In this document: positions 1 to 6,193 of the stretch, one piece after another | Numbering within the stretch: position 1 is the first letter of the stretch | Layout: the number at the start of each line of letters is the position of its first letter | Origin: Candidatus Dormiibacterota bacterium | GTDB lineage: Bacteria; Chloroflexota; Dormibacteria; Aeolococcales; Aeolococcaceae | DNA: 9,239 bases | Direction: 5' to 3' | NCBI GenBank assembly: GCA_003135255.1 | Contig: PLAX01000068.1 | Location: 553 to 9,791, forward strand | Program-made: the position numbers and the translations under genes | Notes under the pieces: model-generated | Database searches by the model: none | The model's input: only the letters and a program-made list of their open reading frames with translations | Told to the model about the DNA's origin: nothing

Positions 1-919
1 CGCCCAGTCCCTCGCGCTCGTCACGGTCGGACAGCTCCAGCAGGGGGTCCAACCGGAAGGCCACGGCGTCGATGCCGGCACCCGGGTCACCTTTTTGGGT
101 GAATCGGCGTGGCACCGTCTCCACGGTCAGGTCGGCGGGCTCGACGTCGGCCACCTCGTCCCACTCCAGCGGGCAGGAGACCCGCGCATCGCGCACGGGT
201 CGCACCGAGTAGGCGCTGGCGACGGTGCGGTCCCGGGCGTTCTGGTTGTAGTCGATGAAGACCCCGTGACGCTCCTCCTTCCACCACTTGCTGGTGGCGA
301 GGGCCGGGGCGCGGCGCTCGACCTCGCGGGCGAGCGCCAGGGCCGCCCGCCGGACCTTGGTGAAGTCGTGCTCGGGAACGATCCGGACGTTGACGTGGAT
401 GCCCCGCGATCCCGACGTCTTGGGGTAGCCCTTCAGGCCCATCTCCTCGAGCACCTCGCGCACCACCAGGGCGACACGGCGGATGTCGGAGAAGGGGATG
501 TCGGGCTGGGGGTCGAGGTCGACGCGGAGCTCATCGGGATGGTCGGTGTCGCCGCTCCGCACCGGCCAGGGATTGATGTCGATGCAGCCCAGGTTCACCG
601 ACCAGATCAGCGCCGCCAGCGAGTCGATGACCAGCAGGTCGGCGCTGCGCCCGCTCGGGAACTGGACGGTCGTGGTGCGCAGGAAGCCGGCCTCGCCGAC
701 GGGAGCGCGCTTCTGGAAGAAGTACGGGCCGGCCGCCCCGTTCGGGTAGCGCTTGAGGACGGAGGGGCGGTCGAAGCAGCCGGTCAGGGCTCCCTCACCG
801 ACCGCGAGGTAGTAGTCGATGAGCTGGCGCTTGGTGATCCCACGTTCGGGGAAGAAGAGCTTATCGCCGTTGCTGATCGCGAGGTCCCGGCCGTCGACCT
901 CGACGGTCTCGGCGCTCAC
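1..919 (-). CDS. ligD: LigD-type NHEJ primase-polymerase (PolDom), 3' end cut by window edge
   Basis: Archaeo-eukaryotic primase-polymerase of the LigD family. In bacterial non-homologous end joining these enzymes fill gaps at broken DNA ends, often with ribonucleotides. Translating the minus strand gives 306 residues with no stop before base 1. The catalytic acidic pair is D134-L-D136 in RVDLDPQP, the third acid is D223 in VFIDYNQN, and the active-site-region H175 is in GIHVNV. Spacing matches the known D-x-D...D layout. The N-terminal ISNGDKLFFPERGITK and the closing LSDRDEREGLG are typical of LigD_pol, so little of the polymerase domain is missing. Start is GTG at 919-917, overlapping the nucleotidase stop as GTGA. 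No Shine-Dalgarno is obvious, so coupling is likely. It begins directly with the polymerase domain. It is therefore either a stand-alone PolD-like protein (as in mycobacteria) or the first module of a longer ligase; the window cannot decide. The symbol refers to the domain family. Confidence 0.93.
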   Translation of the reverse strand, partial: MSAETVEVDGRDLAISNGDKLFFPERGITKRQLIDYYLAVGEGALTGCFDRPSVLKRYPNGAAGPYFFQKRAPVGEAGFLRTTTVQFPSGRSADLLVIDSLAALIWSVNLGCIDINPWPVRSGDTDHPDELRVDLDPQPDIPFSDIRRVALVVREVLEEMGLKGYPKTSGSRGIHVNVRIVPEHDFTKVRRAALALAREVERRAPALATSKWWKEERHGVFIDYNQNARDRTVASAYSVRPVRDARVSCPLEWDEVADVEPADLTVETVPRRFTQKGDPGAGIDAVAFRLDPLLELSDRDEREGLG

Positions 920-1602
920 TCGGCGGCTTGATCCGATGCGCGGCGGCGCATCCCCGCCGCCCCGCCGCGCTGCTCCCAGTCGCGGAAGCGGGCGACCACG
1001 AGCGGCTCCGCCTCCGCCCAGTTGCGGGCACGGTCCCCGGCGGGCACCTCGAGATGCCGGTTGGCCGCGTGGCTGAAGACGATGACGTCACGCTGCTCGC
1101 GCAGCAGCGCCTCGATGTTGTGCGGACCATCCTCGAGGTAGAGATCGGCGTTGACGGCGCCCTTCTCCCCCATGAAGCAGAGGTCCCAGTAGGGGATGCC
1201 GTGACGGTCCAGCCACTCGACGGTCTGGCCCACCGCCATCCGGTGGAAGTGCTCGATGACCAGCCGGTGGGTGATGATCCGGATCCGGATGCCCAGGTTG
1301 GAGAGGCGGCGCAGCGCAGGGCCGGCGCCGGCGATCATCCCCATGTCGCGGTAGAGATTGCGCTCGACCACCGCGAAGCGATGCACCTTGTGGAACTCAC
1401 CCGGCTCAATGCCCCATTCGGTCATCTCCCAGCCCACGTCGGCGGGGAGCGACTCCAGGTCCCGCCCGAGCCACTCCGCGATCACTGTGCGCATGAAGGG
1501 GTAGTAGTCGGCGCAGACGCCGTCCAGGTCCACGCCGAGGACAAACTGCCGCGGGCTGTCGGCCACGGGGGAGATTGTGGCCGAATCTGCGAGATCCGTC
1601 AC
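916..1602 (-). CDS. NT5C-type 5'(3')-deoxyribonucleotidase, HAD superfamily
   Basis: Predicted HAD-fold nucleotide phosphatase of 228 residues, probably dephosphorylating (deoxy)nucleoside monophosphates in the cytoplasm. HAD motif I is D25-L-D27-G-V. Motif II is T111 in RIITHR. Motif III is K147 in MGEKGAV. Motif IV is E157-D158 in YLEDGPHN. The EDGPHN ending and the WL..HGIPY stretch are typical of the NT5C family (Pfam PF06941). The chosen start is GTG 1602-1600, which overlaps the upstream membrane-protein stop as GTGA; a later GTG at 1566 lacks any ribosome binding signal. Its stop overlaps the polymerase start in the same way. Substrate range is not visible; some family members act on other phosphate esters. 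The link to the polymerase gene is inferred from the overlap. Confidence 0.85.
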   Translation of the reverse strand: MTDLADSATISPVADSPRQFVLGVDLDGVCADYYPFMRTVIAEWLGRDLESLPADVGWEMTEWGIEPGEFHKVHRFAVVERNLYRDMGMIAGAGPALRRLSNLGIRIRIITHRLVIEHFHRMAVGQTVEWLDRHGIPYWDLCFMGEKGAVNADLYLEDGPHNIEALLREQRDVIVFSHAANRHLEVPAGDRARNWAEAEPLVVARFRDWEQRGGAAGMRRRASDQAAE

Positions 1603-2375
1603 CTCGCGGGACCTGAACCCGTCCGCGCCTGCCGGGCCCCGGTCACCACGGAGACAAGCACGACCAGGACCACCATCCCGATCACGATCGGGAGGCTGTA
1701 GTTGGAGAGGGACTTGGCGACGTCCTCGGCCGGCTTGCCGATGAAGTAGCCGAGGGCCTCGATCTCGACGATGAATGCCAGCTCGCCGGCGGCGTCCAGG
1801 AGGATGAACTGCCAGAAGGGCATCTTCCGGGGCTCCCCCGCCAGGAAGTAGAAGACGGAGTTGGGCAGCCAGATCACCGGGGCGAGGAAGACCGCCCAGC
1901 CGGCCCAGCGGGCAAAGATCCGCTCTCCCCGGGCCAGCCGCCGGTTCCACCTGGGGTCGTTGCGACCGAGGAAGTCGATGAGGGCCCGGCCGTAGCGGCG
2001 GCCCCCATAGAAGAAGCAGGGGTCGGTGCACATGGTGATCGGGAGGGGGGCGAGCAGCGCCACCCAGATGCTGAGCCCTGAGGTCCGGACCGCGGCCCCG
2101 GTCAGGATCATCGACGCCGTGGACCCCCGGAGCAGCGCTGCCTTCACCGGCTGGTTGTGCAGGATCAGCCAGGTGCCGAGGGGCAGTCCCACGTAGTAGT
2201 AGATCGAGCTGGCCACCAGTGGCCCGACGATCAGGACGTCCAGCCATCCCCAGCGTCCCTCGATGAGTCGCTGGCGCGATGGACGGGGGGCCGTCTCGCC
2301 CGGGGACCGTGCCGCTCCGATGAGCGGCGAGCCGGTGGCGGGATCGTGGGCCGGGAGGGACGGCCGAGAGGTCAC
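1599..2375 (-). CDS. DedA-like (SNARE-associated/VTT domain) integral membrane protein
   Basis: 258-residue polytopic membrane protein. A hydrophilic, Pro/Ser-rich N-terminus (1-43) precedes hydrophobic segments at about 45-72, 84-116, 157-179, 186-212 and 224-246. The stretch from F154 through the P166...P171 region, AGEPRKMPFWQF, and the closing GYFIG resembles the DedA signature (F...P..R...P..AG..M....F....GA......GY..G). DedA proteins act in membrane homeostasis, and some flip undecaprenyl phosphate or phospholipids. Similarity here is weak. Acidic residues D194, E198, E204 and E206 sit inside the last-but-one hydrophobic stretch, where most DedA proteins carry Asn/Gly/Trp. Start GTG 2375 is supported by a GTGA overlap with a possible tiny upstream reading frame, but has no clear Shine-Dalgarno; the poorly conserved N-terminus could be shorter. 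It couples to the nucleotidase by a 4-base overlap. Confidence 0.72.
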   Translation of the reverse strand: MTSRPSLPAHDPATGSPLIGAARSPGETAPRPSRQRLIEGRWGWLDVLIVGPLVASSIYYYVGLPLGTWLILHNQPVKAALLRGSTASMILTGAAVRTSGLSIWVALLAPLPITMCTDPCFFYGGRRYGRALIDFLGRNDPRWNRRLARGERIFARWAGWAVFLAPVIWLPNSVFYFLAGEPRKMPFWQFILLDAAGELAFIVEIEALGYFIGKPAEDVAKSLSNYSLPIVIGMVVLVVLVSVVTGARQARTGSGPAR

Positions 2376-2431
2376 CCGGCCATTGTGGTCATGGGCGAGA
2401 CCACGGCGATCACGATCAGCGCCCCGGTCAC
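2372..2431 (-). CDS. possible 19-residue hydrophobic peptide between operon genes
   Basis: A GTG at 2431-2429 opens a 20-codon frame encoding VTGALIVIAVVSPMTTMAG. It ends in a TGA that overlaps the GTG start of the DedA-like gene as GTGA, the same junction style as the next two genes. It starts 4 bases after the stop of the upstream oxidase-like gene (TGA 2438-2436). The peptide is almost entirely hydrophobic and could be a coupling leader or small membrane peptide. No strong ribosome binding site is visible. At this length chance is a real alternative, so this is tentative. Confidence 0.2.
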   Translation of the reverse strand: MTGALIVIAVVSPMTTMAG

Positions 2432-2435
2432 CCCG

Positions 2436-3122
2436 TCACGCGCCGGCGGGAGTGGAGCCGGGGAACCTCCGCAGGACCTCGGCGACACTCGGGGGCTCGT
2501 CGATGCCCTCGCTCAGATGGGGGTCCGGGCGCGGGGCCCCGGCAACCAGCCGGAGGGGGACCTCTCCCGCCCAGACGGGGAGGCTGCGGTCGGAGACCGG
2601 GTCGAGGGGTGGGCCGGTTCGGACCTTGGCCGAGCACTCGGCCAGGTCCACGGCGATCACGGTGGTGATCTCGATCTCCTTGGCGCTGGGCTGGCGCACC
2701 TCCGCCCACCGACCCGGGATGCCGTGCTCGACCACGGCCACCAGCGCGGCCCGGCGTTCCTCGAGGTCGGCGACGGCGCGTGCGCGTCCCCTCACCACCA
2801 CGCTGCGGAAGTTCATCGAGTGGCCGAACGCGGAGCGGGCCAGCACCAGGCCGTCGACGTGGGTGACGGTGATGCAGACGCCGTCCAGCGCCGCGGCCAG
2901 GCTGCGATTGGTGGCCGCACCGTGGAGATAGAGGGTGTCGCCGATCCGGCCAAACCCGGTGGGCAGCACCAGGGGATCGCCGTCGATGACCACTCCGAGG
3001 TGGCAGATCAGAGCCTCGTCGAGGATGGCGTCGATGGTCTCCCGGTCGTACCGGCCGCGCTCCGGGTGCCGGCGCACCTGGACCCGCGGGCTTGCCGGTC
3101 CAGCGCTCTCGGGATCGCGCAC
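2436..3122 (-). CDS. pyridoxamine 5'-phosphate oxidase family (Pyridox_ox_2/NimA-like) FMN-binding protein
   Basis: 228-residue split-barrel flavoprotein-like protein of the Pyridox_ox_2 family (PF12900), whose members bind FMN or F420 and reduce or oxidise small substrates. Diagnostic parts are RRHPERGRYDRETIDAILDE at the N-terminus, HLGVVIDGDPLVLPTGFGR, LYLHGAATNRSLAA, and the paired strands around HSMNFRSVVVRGRARAV. The substrate is unknown; true PNPOx activity is not implied. Start GTG 3122 is chosen because a GGAGG sequence lies 10 bases upstream (3136-3132). An in-frame TTG at 3164 would place the start inside the AT-rich promoter island without a ribosome site, and GTG 3077 is a shorter alternative. 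It is divergent from a MocR-type regulator, the classical pairing in which the PLP-sensing regulator controls a PNPOx-fold gene. It is probably the first gene of the left operon. Confidence 0.85.
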   Translation of the reverse strand: MRDPESAGPASPRVQVRRHPERGRYDRETIDAILDEALICHLGVVIDGDPLVLPTGFGRIGDTLYLHGAATNRSLAAALDGVCITVTHVDGLVLARSAFGHSMNFRSVVVRGRARAVADLEERRAALVAVVEHGIPGRWAEVRQPSAKEIEITTVIAVDLAECSAKVRTGPPLDPVSDRSLPVWAGEVPLRLVAGAPRPDPHLSEGIDEPPSVAEVLRRFPGSTPAGA

Positions 3123-3131
3123 CTCGGGCCT

Positions 3132-3136
3132 GCCTC
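3132..3136 (-). promoter_or_regulatory. GGAGG ribosome binding site deciding the PNPOx-like start
   Basis: On the minus strand GGAGG lies 10 bases before GTG 3122. It is the best Shine-Dalgarno match near this gene and favours GTG 3122 over the upstream TTG 3164. The spacing is slightly long. Confidence 0.5.
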
Positions 3137-3143
3137 CAGGGTC

Positions 3144-3192
3144 TGCATATATGTAATGATACAAACTGTTGAACGTTACCGAACTATTCTAC
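3144..3192. promoter_or_regulatory. AT-rich divergent promoter/operator region
   Basis: About 50 bases rich in A/T in an otherwise very GC-rich window, lying between divergent GTG 3122 and ATG 3193. It contains the inverted repeat TGTA-ATGA-TACA (3152 to 3163), TATATG/TACATA and TATCAT hexamers usable as minus-strand -10 boxes, and a direct repeat AACTGTT (3164-3170) / AACTATT (3182-3188) spaced 18 bases. MocR regulators commonly bind direct or inverted repeats in the gap to their divergent target and repress themselves, so this is the expected operator. No convincing -35 box was seen, so exact promoters are unresolved. Confidence 0.55.
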
Positions 3193-4494
3193 ATGAGCGG
3201 GCGGCGGGCCATAGACATCGCCGCAGCGGTCGAGGGAGCGGTGCGCGACGGCCGTCTCCAACCGGGTGAGCACCTCCCCACCGTCCGGCGGGTGGCGACC
3301 GAGCTGGGGGTGAGCCCGGCCACCGCTGCGGCGGCCTACCGGGAGCTGGGCCGTCGCGGACTGGCCGTCGGGTCGGGACGCGCCGGGACCTCGATCGCGC
3401 CGCGCCCCCCTCTGCATGCTGGGGTCACCGCTCGGCCCCGCCCAGGCCTTCGCGACCTCGCCCAGGGCCAGCCCGACCCGCAGCTCCTGCCCGACTGGAG
3501 CCGGGCCCTGGCCGCCCTGCCTCGCCGGTCCGCCCTCTACGGTTCGCCCATGGTCGACGCCGACCTGGCCGACCTCGCCCGGGAGCGGCTCCGGGCCGAC
3601 GGGCTCGACGCCTCCCACCTCACCGTCGTGGGCGGCGCCGTCGACGGCATCGAGCGGGTTCTCGAGGCCCATCTCCGGCCCGGCGACAGCGTGGCGGTGG
3701 AGGACCCCATCTATCCGCCGATCCTCGACCTCCTCCGGGCGATGTCACTCCGGGCGCAGGCGGTCCGGGTCGACGCCCGGGGCATGCTCGCCGACGACCT
3801 GGAGGGCGCGCTGCGCCGCGGCGCCCGTGCGGTGGTGATGACCCCCCGAAGTCAGAACCCCTTCGGCAGCGCACTCGACGACCTCCGCCGCACCGAGCTG
3901 CACCGGGTGCTGGCCCGGCACCCGGACATCCTGGTGGTGGAGGACGACCACGCCGAGGCGGTGGGGGGTGGATCGGTGGTCGGGGTGGCCATCCCCGGCT
4001 CCCCCGCCTGGGCCGTGGTCCGCTCCGTGTCCAAGACCCTCGGGCCCGACCTGCGGCTGGCCATCGTCTGCGGTGACCAGGGGACGGTGGCGCGGGTCGA
4101 GGGGCGGCTGGCGGTCGGGCCCGGATGGGTGAGCCACCTGCTCCAGCGGATGGTCCTCAGCCTCTGGTCGCGCCCAGGGCTCGATCTCCTGCTCGCGCAT
4201 TCCGCCGACACCTACCGGCAGCGGCGGGAGGCGCTCATCGACGCCCTCGAGCGGCGCGGCATCGCCGCCCAGGGGGCCACCGGCTTCAACGTCTGGGTGC
4301 CGGTGGAGGCCGAGGCTCCGGTGCTCGATTCGCTCGCCGAGGCGGGCTACGCCGCCCTCCCCGGAGAGCGCTTCCGGATCGCCACCGGGCCGGGGGTGAG
4401 GATCACGTGCGCGGGCCTGGACCCGTCGGAGGCGGGGAAGGTGGCCGACGCGGTCGCCGCGGCGGGACGGCCGGCGGGTGCGCGCTTCGCCTGA
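3193..4494 (+). CDS. MocR/PdxR-type transcriptional regulator (GntR wHTH + PLP aminotransferase-like domain)
   Basis: 433-residue regulator. A GntR winged helix covers about residues 1-65, with LQPGEHLPTVRRVATELGV at 22-40 followed by SPATAAAAYRELGRRGL. A fold-type I aminotransferase-like domain covers about 90-430. PLP-contact residues are visible: N222 in PRSQNPFG, D251 in VVEDDHAE, and the Schiff-base lysine K281 in SVSKTLGPDLR. Position 253 is His where GabR has Tyr. The PRSQNP/EDDH combination is typical of one actinobacterial MocR branch, so it is not a defect. Start ATG 3193 directly precedes the winged helix; TTG 3169 would add eight residues and lie in the operator. Family knowledge: MocR proteins sense PLP or amino compounds and regulate a divergent neighbour, here the PNPOx-like gene. 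Whether this one controls vitamin B6 metabolism is inference. Confidence 0.92.
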   Translation: MSGRRAIDIAAAVEGAVRDGRLQPGEHLPTVRRVATELGVSPATAAAAYRELGRRGLAVGSGRAGTSIAPRPPLHAGVTARPRPGLRDLAQGQPDPQLLPDWSRALAALPRRSALYGSPMVDADLADLARERLRADGLDASHLTVVGGAVDGIERVLEAHLRPGDSVAVEDPIYPPILDLLRAMSLRAQAVRVDARGMLADDLEGALRRGARAVVMTPRSQNPFGSALDDLRRTELHRVLARHPDILVVEDDHAEAVGGGSVVGVAIPGSPAWAVVRSVSKTLGPDLRLAIVCGDQGTVARVEGRLAVGPGWVSHLLQRMVLSLWSRPGLDLLLAHSADTYRQRREALIDALERRGIAAQGATGFNVWVPVEAEAPVLDSLAEAGYAALPGERFRIATGPGVRITCAGLDPSEAGKVADAVAAAGRPAGARFA

Positions 4495-4528
4495 GCACGC
4501 CATGTCGGCAGCCAGGGAGCCCCTCGCC

Positions 4529-4545
4529 CCGGGTCCTCGACCCGG
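4529..4545. terminator. hairpin between convergent genes
   Basis: Perfect 7-bp stem CCGGGTC/GACCCGG with a 3-base loop (CTC), in the 78-base gap between the convergent regulator (ends 4494) and the RDD-CPBP gene (ends 4573). There is no T-run on either side, as is common for hairpins in high-GC genomes. Its position suggests a bidirectional terminator, but structure alone does not prove this. Confidence 0.4.
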
Positions 4546-4572
4546 ATGGCACCACCCCGGCGGCCGCCCGGC

Positions 4573-6117
4573 TCAGCAGCCGCTGTACACGAGGATGAGG
4601 ATCACTCCGACGATGTTGATGGCCATGTGGATGATCACCCCCGGCCACACCGACCTCGACTTCGCGTAGACGTAGGCGAGGAGGACGCCTCCCAGGAAGA
4701 CGGGGAGGAAGAGGCTCGGCTCCGCCCAGCCGGCATGCGCGGCGGAGAAGATGGCGGCGCTCACCAGCACGGCGCCCCAGAGGGGCATCCGCCCCTGCAG
4801 CCAGCGGAACGTGAAGCTGCGGAAGATGATCTCCTCGGAGATGGGGGCGATCACCGCGACCGCGAGCAGCGTGAGCACCACCGAGCCGCCGAACTCGCCG
4901 CGAATGCCGACGCACTGGTTGGTGGCGTTGGCTGTGGGGAGGACGATGCGACCGATCACCCCGCCCACATCCTCGAGGACGTAGGCGGCGAAGCCCAGAG
5001 GGAGGCCGGCGACGAGCCACGGCCACGCCGGCAGCCGGAGACCGAGCGTTGTCAACGGAGTGTGCCGGCGCCACCGCACGAGCAGCACGATGAGCAGCAG
5101 GCTGGCGCCGTACACGGCGATCTCGTCGGCATAGGAGAGCACCAGGGCACCACCGCTCCCGGCGTTGATCCGAAGCCCCTGGGCCGTGGCCTCGGCGAGC
5201 CAGTTGGCTCCGAACATGATCGGGAAGAACGTCACCAGCACCGGGACCACGTCGGTCCAGGTCCATGACGCGCGGGTCGCCTTCGCCTCCGTCGCGTCGC
5301 GCGCCGTGGGGATGAGCGGGGCCGGCTGCGGCGGCCGCGCCGGCCCGATGGCCCAGCCATAAGGGCCGGGTGTCCAGACCAGGGGCAGGCGCTGGACCGA
5401 GAGCACCAGGCTGCTGGCCATCCAGTCGGGGAGGCCGCGCCGCCAGCGGCCGGCCAGGATGGGCACAAAGCCGGCGCCGAGCGTCAGCAGGGACCACCAC
5501 CACCCGGTCGTGCGGAGCAGCGACTGCCCCCAGGTGAGCCGGTCGCCGCTCCGGGCGTCGACCACGCGGAGGCCGAGCGTGCGCATACCCGGCGTCGCGC
5601 CGGAGTGCCAGCCGATGGCCGGGTAGACGAAGGGCGGGACGATCAGGCTGAGCAGGTCGATCAACTGGCCCAACAGCACCAGGGGCAGGTTCTGATCCAC
5701 CGGCGGTAGCGGGCCAGTCCCCGGGACGGCCGTCCTGATGAGGCTCGCCCCCACCGTCAGCCCCGCCACGGCGATCACCGCGATGAGCGCCCAGTCCAGT
5801 GCGAAGGCGCCCAGCCGCCGGCCGAATCCGGCGAGGTGGAGCTCCGCTCCGGGCGGCGCCATCCCCGGCTGCGTCGCGGTCTGGACCGGCGGGGACCATG
5901 GCGGCGGCGCGGATCCCGGCGGTCCCGATGGCCAGGCGGGCTGCTGCCATGCCGGCTCAGGCCACGGGGGTGGCTGCCACGGAGGTTGCTGCACCCCGGG
6001 TGGCTGCCAGCCGGGCTCCTGCCGGGACGCCGGCGGTGCGGCCGCGCTCGGGGGCGGGCCCCAACCGGGCGGCGGGGGCAGCGGGGGCGGGGGCGGGGGC
6101 GGGGGAGCGTTGTCCAT
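4573..6117 (-). CDS. proline-rich RDD-CPBP (Abi) intramembrane protease fusion
   Basis: 514-residue membrane protein with three parts. Residues 1-90 are a Pro/Trp-rich cytoplasmic tail (P5-P12, P14-17, repeated PGW/PPW units). Residues about 93-235 form an RDD domain: GRRLGAFALDW with R101 and D108, then TPGMRTLGLRVVDARSG. Residues about 285-514 form a CPBP/Abi domain, related to type II CAAX prenyl endopeptidases. All three CPBP motifs are intact: E428-E429-IIF-R433 (EExxxR), F457SAAH461 (FxxxH), and H497MAIN501 (HxxxN). An active membrane-embedded metalloprotease is therefore likely; its substrate is unknown. Bacterial relatives take part in protein maturation or bacteriocin self-immunity. 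Start ATG 6117 lacks a strong Shine-Dalgarno. The gene stands alone, downstream of the HAD-IB gene but separated from it by 126 bases and a large hairpin. Confidence 0.9.
   Translation of the reverse strand: MDNAPPPPPPPPLPPPPGWGPPPSAAAPPASRQEPGWQPPGVQQPPWQPPPWPEPAWQQPAWPSGPPGSAPPPWSPPVQTATQPGMAPPGAELHLAGFGRRLGAFALDWALIAVIAVAGLTVGASLIRTAVPGTGPLPPVDQNLPLVLLGQLIDLLSLIVPPFVYPAIGWHSGATPGMRTLGLRVVDARSGDRLTWGQSLLRTTGWWWSLLTLGAGFVPILAGRWRRGLPDWMASSLVLSVQRLPLVWTPGPYGWAIGPARPPQPAPLIPTARDATEAKATRASWTWTDVVPVLVTFFPIMFGANWLAEATAQGLRINAGSGGALVLSYADEIAVYGASLLLIVLLVRWRRHTPLTTLGLRLPAWPWLVAGLPLGFAAYVLEDVGGVIGRIVLPTANATNQCVGIRGEFGGSVVLTLLAVAVIAPISEEIIFRSFTFRWLQGRMPLWGAVLVSAAIFSAAHAGWAEPSLFLPVFLGGVLLAYVYAKSRSVWPGVIIHMAINIVGVILILVYSGC
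6074..6105 (+). repeat. G5-run tract (G-quadruplex-capable) at the 5' end of the RDD-CPBP gene
   Basis: On the plus strand, which is the template of the minus-coded gene, five runs of GGGGG occur, four of them separated by single C bases (6083-6105). This is a near-ideal G-quadruplex pattern about 12 to 44 bases inside the coding region. On the coding strand it is a CCCCCG hexamer repeat encoding proline pairs, so repeat-number changes would stay in frame. Confidence 0.8.
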
Positions 6118-6142
6118 GGGACCGGTGGATGCCGGTCGGCGG

Positions 6143-6148
6143 ATTGTA
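6143..6148 (-). promoter_or_regulatory. possible -10 box upstream of the RDD-CPBP gene
   Basis: TACAAT on the minus strand, 25 bases before ATG 6117, in one of few AT-containing spots nearby. No good -35 hexamer is seen at 16-18 bases, so the call rests on the -10 match and its position. Confidence 0.3.
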
Positions 6149-6193
6149 AACGCCCTCCCGCGCGGACCTGGCCACGCGAACCGTCACGATGGC

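Noticed and set aside
95..931. A 278-codon plus-strand frame.
   Set aside because: It is antisense to the polymerase gene, whose minus-strand translation carries catalytic motifs. The plus-strand product has no recognisable domain.
916..2247. A single continuous 443-codon minus-strand frame.
   Set aside because: Only its C-terminal half (from GTG 1602) is a real nucleotidase. The first half is an Arg/Pro-rich out-of-frame reading of the DedA-like gene, which has clear membrane segments in its own frame.
2157..3269. A 370-codon plus-strand frame.
   Set aside because: It crosses the operator and is antisense to the PNPOx-like gene and the start of the DedA-like gene. Composition and lack of motifs mark it as a shadow.
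3184..3672. A 162-codon minus-strand frame overlapping the regulator start.
   Set aside because: It is antisense to the winged-helix coding region and shows no domain or start signal.
4403..5950. A 515-codon minus-strand frame rich in Arg and Ala.
   Set aside because: It is a frame-shifted shadow of the RDD-CPBP gene, which has intact protease motifs and membrane segments in the adjacent frame.
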